Shown piece after piece: positions 28,402-34,980 of a DNA stretch of 58,933 nucleotides. The stretch covers positions 1 to 58,933 of the forward strand of contig NZ_BBJB01000055.1 of NCBI RefSeq assembly GCF_016584665.1, given 5' to 3'. Under the pieces are notes generated by a model, which saw only the letters and a list, made by a program, of their open reading frames with translations, did no database searches and had not been told where the DNA came from. The stretch comes from Pseudanabaena sp. lw0831 (GTDB taxonomy: Bacteria; Cyanobacteriota; Cyanobacteriia; Pseudanabaenales; Pseudanabaenaceae). Positions within the stretch are counted from its first letter, which is position 1; each line of letters opens with the position of its first letter. A program made the position numbers and the translations under genes.

Positions 28402-28758
28402 TTAGCGATCGGTACAAGCCCAAACAGCGATCTCGCAACTGCCATTACCGCAACTTGCAAGTGCGTTGGCTTGAGCTAATTCTTTGTCAACGTTCCAAGC
28501 CCAACCCAATGAGCCACCACCTTTAGCTACAGCCCCACAAGCATTAGCAAACCAAACTTGGACAGAACAGTTACTCCCACAATAGGAAAGTGCGGTTGCT
28601 TCTGCTTCTGCTTGACTGTCAAGGTTGTAAGCATATCCGTAAGAACCATCAGAACTAGTTGCCACGGCTCCATATTTGTCTCCTGCGATCGCTGCTCCAG
28701 CACCAACGCCTTCAATTAGAAGAAAAGCTGCTGCAATAAATCCTAGATATTTTTTCAT
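28402..28758 (-). CDS. DUF4189 domain protein, exported
   Basis: This 118-aa protein has a signal peptide (MKKYLGFIAAAFLLIEGVGAGAAIAG). The mature part is a DUF4189-type domain: SYGYAYNLDSQAEAEATALSYC, then two Cys-containing repeats (CGSNCSVQVWFANACGAVA and CGNGSCEIAVWAC). Six cysteines suggest disulfides in the periplasm. Function is unknown. It is preceded by its own promoter region and followed by a terminator. Confidence 0.85.
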   Translation of the reverse strand: MKKYLGFIAAAFLLIEGVGAGAAIAGDKYGAVATSSDGSYGYAYNLDSQAEAEATALSYCGSNCSVQVWFANACGAVAKGGGSLGWAWNVDKELAQANALASCGNGSCEIAVWACTDR

Positions 28759-28968
28759 AAGTTCTCCAATTTGAAATTAGGTAAGTAGCTCAGCAAAAAT
28801 AAAGTTAAAACATAAAAGCTTGCGCCGCCTTTGCAGCGAAGATCTGGTCTTATTCTTTAACTACAATGAATCGTTATATCCCCATTTGAAATTAAATTTT
28901 AAGCTCTTTTAGAGATTTCTCGACGTATCGCCAAATTTTTTAACATGAAACCCGCTAAGATTGTCTAT

Positions 28969-29436
28969 ATGAAAATCTTAGGAATTGACCCAGGATTAGC
29001 AATAGTCGGGTTTGGTTTAATTGAGGTTGAAAAACCTGCTTCACCAAAACTATTAGAATTTGGCACAATCGTCACACCAAAGCACACACCGATCGGAGAT
29101 CGCCTGAAGACTATTTATGAAGATATGCATACGCTGATCGATCAGTTCCAGCCGCAATTGGTGGGAATGGAGAAGCTATTTTTTTATCGGATGGGAAACT
29201 TAGTTAATGTGGCTCAGGCTAGGGGCGTGATTGTATTGGCATTGAGTCAACACAATATCGAACCGATTGAGTTTTCGCCTCCACAAATTAAGCTAGCGCT
29301 GACGGGGCATGGTAATGCGGATAAATGTGATGTGCAAGAAGCGGTGAAACGGGAACTCGGTCTTGATGCGATTCCGCGTCCTGATGATGCTGCTGATGCG
29401 ATCGCGGCGGCGCTCACTTGTTGGCTCATCGCTTGA
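28969..29436 (+). CDS. ruvC: Holliday junction resolvase RuvC
   Basis: RuvC cleaves Holliday junctions together with RuvAB. With the ATG at 28969 the protein is 155 aa and the first catalytic residues fall at the canonical numbers: Asp7 (GIDPG) and Glu68 (VGMEKLFF). The last acidic pair is in [13 protein letters not shown] near residue 140. An upstream in-frame ATG at 28945 would add eight residues and is less likely. The gene is followed by a dispersed repeat. Confidence 0.95.
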   Translation: MKILGIDPGLAIVGFGLIEVEKPASPKLLEFGTIVTPKHTPIGDRLKTIYEDMHTLIDQFQPQLVGMEKLFFYRMGNLVNVAQARGVIVLALSQHNIEPIEFSPPQIKLALTGHGNADKCDVQEAVKRELGLDAIPRPDDAADAIAAALTCWLIA

Positions 29437-29468
29437 TCAAGGAAAAGGGGAAAAGTATAGATTTAGAT

Positions 29469-29526
29469 CCCCGACTTTTTCTATGCAAGCAAAAACAATT
29501 TGTACATTCACAAAAAAAAGTTGGGG
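29469..29526 (+). repeat. 58-bp dispersed repeat, copy 1
   Basis: The repeat starts CCCCGACTTTTTCTATGCAA and ends CACAAAAAAAAGTTGGGG, so its own ends are near-inverted. A copy in inverted orientation lies at 30351-30407, with clear similarity along the whole length. The pair brackets the toxin-antitoxin remnants. Confidence 0.78.
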
Positions 29527-29686
29527 CTCTTAGCTCCTTACTACAATCTTCATTCGCAAATGTTCAATCCTCTTTGCTGCGATCGATAATTTATTCCTGC
29601 GTTTTGGGGGTGTGCTGTTTGATGAGTGACTGTCCAGAAAACAAAAAGGCTAATATTGTAGATATTTTTATTACATCAATATAATC

Positions 29687-29875
29687 ATGCAACACATAAA
29701 AATTGTGGTGGAAAAGCATCCAGATGGTTACTTGGCTTATCCTTTGGGTATTCAAGGGGTTGTGGTTGGTGAGGAAGATTCCTATGAAGAGGCTCTCAAT
29801 GATGTGCGATCGGCGATCTTGTTTCATGTGGAAACCTTTGGGCGATCGGTTTTAGAGTCGGATTTCCTTTTTTAA
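29687..29875 (+). CDS. HicB-like small protein
   Basis: This 62-aa protein resembles the short HicB-type antitoxin fold: IKIVVEKHPDGYLAYPLGIQGVVVGEEDSYEEALNDVRSAI (partially degraded RNase H-like beta-hairpin and helix). It lacks a C-terminal DNA-binding domain. No HicA toxin gene is adjacent, so it may be an orphan or may serve another role. It overlaps none of its neighbours; its stop abuts the stop of the vapC remnant on the other strand. Confidence 0.68.
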   Translation: MQHIKIVVEKHPDGYLAYPLGIQGVVVGEEDSYEEALNDVRSAILFHVETFGRSVLESDFLF

Positions 29876-30055
29876 CTACCAAATCAATTGTAAATAGCTA
29901 CATTGCCGTATTTTTTCATCTTTAGAGACTAATGGGGCTTTGTGAACTAGGCTACTTGCTACGATTAAGCGATCGCTTGGATCGCCATGAAATCCTCTAG
30001 GTAATCGAGTGGAACGTACTGCGATTTCTGGTGTAAGGGGTAATAGAGGATAATC
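29876..30055 (-). pseudogene. VapC-type PIN-domain toxin, N-terminal half missing
   Basis: Read from 30055 to the TAG at 29878-29876, the minus strand encodes about 59 residues ending ...LQLIW. They include PLTPEIAVRSTRLPRGFHG, DPSDRLIVASSL and LVSKDEKIRQC, the C-terminal half of a PIN-domain toxin with its late acidic residues. The usual N-terminal half with the first catalytic Asp is absent. It begins directly at the 3' end of the antitoxin-like gene, so a deletion probably removed the toxin start. It has no proper start codon. Confidence 0.8.
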
Positions 30056-30278
30056 ACTGTTCTGCTTCCCATAATAAATCTATTGGAGAAATGATATCGT
30101 TCTCAAATACAATGCTGCCTTTGAGTGGATTGATATTTTCTGGGAGGAGGTGATTTACTGTATTTGGAATGGGTTTGCTGAATGCCAAGATGATGCGATG
30201 CAATATTTCTAGTTGGGTGTCGTCTATGGTATCAATAGCTGTTTTTAAGGTTTCTCGACTAATCATGAGCTTAACCAA
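30054..30278 (-). CDS. Antitoxin-like small protein, partner of a broken VapC
   Basis: This 74-aa protein (70 aa if started at the fifth residue, MISRETLKTAID) is placed exactly where an antitoxin precedes a PIN toxin. The C-terminus LKGSIVFENDIISPIDLLWEAEQ is like the toxin-binding tails of the VapB/DUF2281-type antitoxins of cyanobacteria (GSWKGQVHISDDFDAPLD... type), though I assign this by eye. Its toxin is truncated, so it may be a relic. Confidence 0.62.
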   Translation of the reverse strand: MVKLMISRETLKTAIDTIDDTQLEILHRIILAFSKPIPNTVNHLLPENINPLKGSIVFENDIISPIDLLWEAEQ

Positions 30279-30350
30279 GGTAAGAATTTATTGTTGAAGA
30301 CCATTTTAGCAAAAAGCAATTTTATTCAAGGAAAAAGTAGAGATTCTGAT

Positions 30351-30407
30351 CCCCGACTTTTTTTGTGAATTCACAAATTGTCTTAGCTTGCATAGAAAAA
30401 GTCGGAG
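30351..30407 (-). repeat. 57-bp dispersed repeat, copy 2 (inverted)
   Basis: This is the reverse-oriented partner of 29469-29526. Its complement starts CTCCGACTTTTTCTATGCAA and ends CACAAAAAAAGTCGGGG. The A/G-rich phrase TCAAGGAAAA lies beside both copies (29432 and 30327) and again, inverted, near 30455. Confidence 0.78.
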
Positions 30408-30562
30408 ATCTTGGCTTCCTGCCATTAACCAATAACATCAGAAAAATTTTTCCTTTTTCCCTTTTCCTTGATCTGACAGGTAACAAAAGTGCTGGAAGCC
30501 TGATTATGCCATAGAAATGAGCTTGTAACAAAGGCTTAACATTGACTTGTAATGCTTATCCG

Positions 30563-30973
30563 TTAAAGCCTACAAGTCTCGATGCGAGAAAAGACATGAT
30601 TAAAATTCTGTCTCTTTGTTGGGTAGCTCACATATCCATCCTTTTTCCATGCTGTGCGATCACAGAATTTATCCCAGGTCATATGACTAGGATAACTAAA
30701 ATCCAGCTTACCACCACACTCGACATAAATATCCCTCTGAACGCTAAAGCCATAGAGACCATTGCTGTAATACACCCATAACTGGTCAATCGTCCACAAA
30801 TCTTTACAAGGAAAAATCTTGATTGAATCCACATCTAGATAACCTTGACTTTCTCGATTCGCAACCTTCAGCATATGTTTAGCCATCAGTTCATCTGCCT
30901 TCCGCCACTCCTTCGCCTTCAGTAACTTCTCAAGTTCACTGTAGTCAATTCCCTTCGTACTAAGCAATTCCAC
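30563..30973 (-). CDS. GUN4-domain protein, stand-alone and short
   Basis: This 136-aa protein is almost only a GUN4 domain: GIDYSELEKLLKAKEWRKAD, then GYLDVDSIKIFPCKDLWTID, QLWVYYSNGLYGFSVQRDIY and W..F.DR.AWKKDG. Classical GUN4 binds porphyrins and activates Mg-chelatase; in cyanobacteria GUN4 domains also sit on signalling proteins such as kinases and caspases. The typical C-terminal porphyrin-loop region after the last block appears replaced or cut short. It begins with GTG and overlaps the caspase-DnaJ gene by 14 bp in another frame, so translation is probably coupled, or an original fusion was split. Confidence 0.85.
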   Translation of the reverse strand: MELLSTKGIDYSELEKLLKAKEWRKADELMAKHMLKVANRESQGYLDVDSIKIFPCKDLWTIDQLWVYYSNGLYGFSVQRDIYVECGGKLDFSYPSHMTWDKFCDRTAWKKDGYVSYPTKRQNFNHVFSRIETCRL

Positions 30974-32657
30974 AGTTTTTTTCGACTTGTTCGGTTGGTA
31001 TGGAAACAGGTGTTACCGACTGAATGTTAACAGTAACTAAATGATCGCCTCGTTCTATTGGATTGTCTAGCTTCGGAACTCCGCGCCCTCTTAAACGCAG
31101 AACTACACCACTCTTAGTTTTGGGTGAAATGGTTAGTAAAACAGAACCATCTATAGTATCTATATTTAGTTGACAACCTGAAAATGCCTGTGCTTGGTTT
31201 ATTTCAATTGTTGACCTGATATTAATACCATCTCTCTTAAACTTATTATCACTTTCAACAAATAAATAGACATACAAATCACCGACTGTACCACAATAAG
31301 CTCCAGTATCGCCTTCATTCTGAACTCGCAAACGAGTTCCAGTATCTACTCCTGCTGGAATAGTAACCATTAATTTTTTAGTAACTTGAACGAGACTTAA
31401 CCCATCACAAGTTGTGCAAAAATTTCTGTTCAACAAAATGTTCTTAATACCGCTTCCTCCACAATCACAGCACTTTTCTATATGGGAAATTTTAATTGTT
31501 TTTTGCCCGCCGAATAAGGCTTCTCGAAAACTCAAACGTAAATCAAACCTTAAGTCTTCTCCTCTTTGAGGACTTCTCTCGATTTCAGGCGCAGGTGATG
31601 CTGCTACCGTCGGTACTGACGGTGTTTTACCGATAGACTCTCTCTTGAATTCGCTAGGAACAGAAGGTGGAGAAACTGGCAACGCTGAAGGTGTTTTACT
31701 ACCCTGATTCTGATGGTTAACTTGATTATTCGGTTGTGACTTAGGTGAGGACTGCTTATTAGCCAAACGCTGAAAAGCATTAATTGCTTGCATATCCGTC
31801 CCACCCGCAGCCACATTCACCCGCATCCATAACTGAAAAGCCAACCTAAAATCGCCTTCTGCTTCCGCATGGAGCGCGTCAACCTTGAGCAATGTAATAT
31901 CCGTCAGATTGGCAAACTTCGGCAACAAAATATAATGTAATTTCGTGGCAGGTTCGATGACAGCGTAAGGCGTTTGCCGATAGCCATTTTTATAATGTTG
32001 AGTCAGACTCGGTACGCGATTGCGCAGATATTGATAAAATCGCTCCACCGTCGCACAGTTTCCCTCACCCTGAATCCGCAACGCCTCTAGCAACACATTC
32101 GTAAAAGCCCCCTGCTGAAGAGTCTCGATCTCATAGGAAACCTGTGACGGACTGCAAGAAAAGAACGTAATTACACCCTGCTGCTTCTCTTCCCCCACAC
32201 CCATACCCGCATTTTTTGCGCCATCATTACGACAAGCATCAATCAACATCACCACATTATCCGCACCACTCCGCCGCAATCTCTCTGTTACATAGCTAAT
32301 TGGAATTGCAGTTTTAGTAGTGCGCGGATTGCCATCACTCGGCAACAGATAATCCTTCCCTTCGCAATGCATTCCATGCCCACTAAAGTAAAACCATAAC
32401 GTGTCACCTGCTTCTAAAAATGACGATTCAAAGCGATCAGTCAAGAAAGAATCGAGCGTGCCATAGGTCGGTTGTGTTTTACGGTTCTGAGCATTGCGTT
32501 GTGAATCATCGGTAAAGAAGTAGAGATCGTTGGCATTTATAGCCAAATCTTGCCTGAAATAATCACGCATTCTTTCAGCATCACCCTTGGCAAAATTCAA
32601 AGGCGAAATTTCATCGTAATCATTAATCCCGACAATTACCGCGCAATTTCTCGCCAT
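30960..32657 (-). CDS. Caspase-like protease fused to DnaJ zinc-finger/C-terminal domains
   Basis: This 565-aa protein starts with a caspase (C14, orthocaspase-like) domain of about 245 residues: VIVGINDYD, the catalytic His94 in FYFSGHGM and Cys142 in LIDACRND. A helical stretch and a Pro/Ser/Gln-rich linker (about 300-365) follow. From about 368 the sequence DLRFDLRLSFREALFGGQKT is the start of the DnaJ substrate-binding region. It has a reduced zinc finger (Cys396/399 and Cys414/417, one zinc site, not the eight Cys of DnaJ) and then DnaJ C-terminal domains (PAGVDTGTRLRVQNEGD, LRLRGRGVPKL). No J domain is present. Its neighbours are a Trypco1-type gene 4 bp upstream and a GUN4 gene overlapping downstream. 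A role as a protease triggered through client-protein binding is inferred. Confidence 0.9.
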   Translation of the reverse strand: MARNCAVIVGINDYDEISPLNFAKGDAERMRDYFRQDLAINANDLYFFTDDSQRNAQNRKTQPTYGTLDSFLTDRFESSFLEAGDTLWFYFSGHGMHCEGKDYLLPSDGNPRTTKTAIPISYVTERLRRSGADNVVMLIDACRNDGAKNAGMGVGEEKQQGVITFFSCSPSQVSYEIETLQQGAFTNVLLEALRIQGEGNCATVERFYQYLRNRVPSLTQHYKNGYRQTPYAVIEPATKLHYILLPKFANLTDITLLKVDALHAEAEGDFRLAFQLWMRVNVAAGGTDMQAINAFQRLANKQSSPKSQPNNQVNHQNQGSKTPSALPVSPPSVPSEFKRESIGKTPSVPTVAASPAPEIERSPQRGEDLRFDLRLSFREALFGGQKTIKISHIEKCCDCGGSGIKNILLNRNFCTTCDGLSLVQVTKKLMVTIPAGVDTGTRLRVQNEGDTGAYCGTVGDLYVYLFVESDNKFKRDGINIRSTIEINQAQAFSGCQLNIDTIDGSVLLTISPKTKSGVVLRLRGRGVPKLDNPIERGDHLVTVNIQSVTPVSIPTEQVEKNCGIA

Positions 32658-32661
32658 ACCT

Positions 32662-33084
32662 TTAAACTGTCTCCGAAGCCTTAGAAACCTTGGGCAACTC
32701 TGCCCGTTTAAATTTTAACTCGATCGCCCCTTTTCCAGATGTCTCGATACCAGTACCTAGCAGCTTAATTTCACCCTTACCCGAAATCTCCACCGCCAAC
32801 TTAATCTCATCCAGTTGCAACCCTGCTAGCGGATCGATTTGTTTTTGAGCATCAGCAAAGACTCGACCGATGATCCTCACAAACTGCGACATTTGCGTTG
32901 CAAGTGTCACGGCTTTAACGCGACTCTCTTTAAGTTCTTCTCCTGAAACTGATGCTGTAGATGAACCGTAAGGATTATTACCTTTACCGCCAGCTTTCTG
33001 ACCTGTTTCCGTAGATTGTGAGCGATCTTTGGGTTCACTCGTGACGATCCACAATTCCTCATCACCCCAATTTGATTCCTGCAT
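32662..33084 (-). CDS. Trypco1-type (trypsin-co-occurring domain 1) protein
   Basis: This 140-aa protein has a hydrophilic N-terminal half. Its C-terminal segment LDEIKLAVEISGKGEIKLLG (91-110) followed by a Gly-rich bend and GAIELKFKR matches the pattern of the CU044_2847/Trypco1 family. Members accompany trypsin- or caspase-type proteases in predicted bacterial conflict systems and may sense or tether. It is the first gene of the three-gene operon, 4 bp upstream of the caspase-DnaJ gene. The family call is by pattern and needs a profile search. Confidence 0.72.
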   Translation of the reverse strand: MQESNWGDEELWIVTSEPKDRSQSTETGQKAGGKGNNPYGSSTASVSGEELKESRVKAVTLATQMSQFVRIIGRVFADAQKQIDPLAGLQLDEIKLAVEISGKGEIKLLGTGIETSGKGAIELKFKRAELPKVSKASETV

Positions 33085-33445
33085 TTTTGCCTCTAGACAT
33101 CATATTTCTAGCAATTATGTATTATTTTCTCACATTTGATAAGTAATCCAAGCAGGCGATCGGATTGAAAAACAGCAGCCCACATAAATCTAAATTCTCA
33201 AGATAGGAGCTGCATCTCCCAGCCAGCTCAGCCGCTCTAGCAGTAGAATTGATATCTTTACTCTGCGTAACATGAGTTAATCAATTGCTCTCTAAATGCT
33301 GAAAATCCTAAAATTAGTTTCATAATGAGAGTTGTTGAGTAAAGCAACTTTATGCACTCAAAATACTTCTAACATTGTGTGAGTTTGATTTTGCAGAATT
33401 TGCTCCACTTAAACTAAATGATCGATCGCGACTGAGGATGGTTTT
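33085..33445. other. Divergent promoter region
   Basis: 361 bp without a gene lie between the Trypco1-caspase-GUN4 operon (minus) and the HtrA-like protease gene (plus). A small inverted repeat GTTG...CAAC is near 33335. No riboswitch or strong hairpin is seen. Promoters for both units must be here. Confidence 0.55.
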
Positions 33446-34855
33446 GTGAAACAAGGATTAATTAAATTTTTGGCAGTTAGCCTAATATTATGCGGTGGTA
33501 TAAGCACGATCGCTACTTTTCCTTTGGTCGCGCCACCCCCTGTAAATGCCCAAGATGAAGATACAAATATCCGTGTCTACAAACAAGCTAGCCCCGCAGT
33601 CGTATCGATCCAGTCCCGCATTGGCAATGGCAGTGGATCAATTATTGATCCCAAGGGCTTGGTTTTGACTAATGCCCATGTGGTGCGTGGATCAACCACA
33701 GTAAATGTGATCCTGAGCGATAAGCGTCAATTTCGCGGGGTGGTCATTGCTAGCAGTCGCAATCCCGATCTTGCCATGATCAGACTAGAGGGCGTAACCA
33801 CAAACCTACCGACAATTCAAATTGCATCTTCTAGTGGAATCCAAGTGGGGCAAAGAGCTTTTGCGATCGGTAATCCATTCGGACGGTTTGCAGGAACATT
33901 GACCACAGGGATCATTAGTCGCATTGATAGCGATCGCAAATTATTACAAACCGATGCGGCTCTAAACCCTGGGAATTCAGGTGGTCCATTGCTGAATAGT
34001 CGTGCCGAACTGGTGGGCGTAAATACTGCCATTTTTACAACTAGCTCTGTCAATAGTGGCATTGGTTTGGCGATCGAGGCTGATACCGTTAAGCAATTTA
34101 TTGCCGCAGCTCGGCAAGGGACGATCGCGAATAATCCTACTCCTGCTATTGCCAGCCCAAATGTTCTTAATCTTGACGGCAATGCGATCGCCTCAGTCTT
34201 GACTGCTTCAGACAATACTTTGCCCGATGGCAGCTATTACAAAACCTATCAATTCCAAGGTAAAGCAGGACAATCATTAGTGATTGAGATGCGTGGTAAT
34301 GGCATTGATCCCTATCTAGTTTTATTTGATGCTACTGGACGTAAAATTGCTGAGGATGATGATGGCGGTGGCGGTAAAAATGCTCGGATTGCGGTTACTT
34401 TACCCAGTACTGGTAAATATACGCTCTATGCAAACTCCTATGAAGTAGGGCAAACAGGCTCTTTCACGATCGCAGGTCGGCTGAGTAATAACTTCACTTC
34501 TCAATCACCAATCGAATCAACAGATGATCGCCGCATCATTTTGCAGAAAAATGGAATCCTAGGAACTCAGAGTCGAGTCTTTGCCAGAGATGGTAGTCTA
34601 TTTGATGCTTTTAGTTTTAATGGTCGAGCAGGTCAAGTAGTTCAAATTGAACTTGTCAGTTCTGATTTTCATCCCTATTTAGTTTTATTTGCACCAGATA
34701 GCAGAGTATTGCAAGAAAATAATGGGTTACCTAGTCGGAAGAATGCATCAATGACGCTCGAATTACCCTTCACAGGAACTTATCGAACAATCGTTAATGC
34801 TTTTGATCCCAATGGCAAGGGCGCATACAAACTGATTGTCAAGCAGGTTAGATAA
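33446..34855 (+). CDS. Secreted HtrA-like serine protease with two PPC domains
   Basis: This 469-aa protein has a signal peptide (about 1-35). The trypsin-like domain has a complete triad: His78 (LTNAHVV), Asp108 (RNPDLAMIRL) and Ser178 (NPGNSGGPL). In place of the PDZ domains of HtrA there are two bacterial pre-peptidase C-terminal (PPC) domains, about 240-345 and 365-468 (DPYLVLFDATGRKIAEDDD; HPYLVLFAPDSRVL). It should work in the periplasm or outside. The start is GTG. It is divergent from the Trypco1 gene, which may be coincidence because that operon lacks export signals. Confidence 0.9.
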   Translation: MKQGLIKFLAVSLILCGGISTIATFPLVAPPPVNAQDEDTNIRVYKQASPAVVSIQSRIGNGSGSIIDPKGLVLTNAHVVRGSTTVNVILSDKRQFRGVVIASSRNPDLAMIRLEGVTTNLPTIQIASSSGIQVGQRAFAIGNPFGRFAGTLTTGIISRIDSDRKLLQTDAALNPGNSGGPLLNSRAELVGVNTAIFTTSSVNSGIGLAIEADTVKQFIAAARQGTIANNPTPAIASPNVLNLDGNAIASVLTASDNTLPDGSYYKTYQFQGKAGQSLVIEMRGNGIDPYLVLFDATGRKIAEDDDGGGGKNARIAVTLPSTGKYTLYANSYEVGQTGSFTIAGRLSNNFTSQSPIESTDDRRIILQKNGILGTQSRVFARDGSLFDAFSFNGRAGQVVQIELVSSDFHPYLVLFAPDSRVLQENNGLPSRKNASMTLELPFTGTYRTIVNAFDPNGKGAYKLIVKQVR

Positions 34856-34893
34856 AAAATGAGAGGCGGCGCTTTGCGCCGCCTCTCATTTTT
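34855..34893 (+). terminator. 18-bp perfect hairpin after the protease gene
   Basis: Arms 34855-34872 and 34876-34893 with a TTT loop, core GGCGGCGC and a T run. It begins right at the stop codon. Confidence 0.75.
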
Positions 34894-34980
34894 GGGATTT
34901 TATTTTGATACTTGCTTGCGAACCACCGAGTAAATCTGCCAAGATGTAACAAATGTCGTTTTCTTTAAGGGAAAATTTGC

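Noticed and set aside
29418-29684. An 88-codon plus-strand open frame after ruvC
   Set aside because: It overlaps the ruvC end and runs through the 58-bp repeat, with no protein-like composition. Treated as chance.
33446-34855. The HtrA-like protease as the trypsin partner of the Trypco1 protein
   Set aside because: The protease has a signal peptide and PPC domains and is divergently transcribed, while the operon proteins have no export signals. Adjacency alone is not enough.
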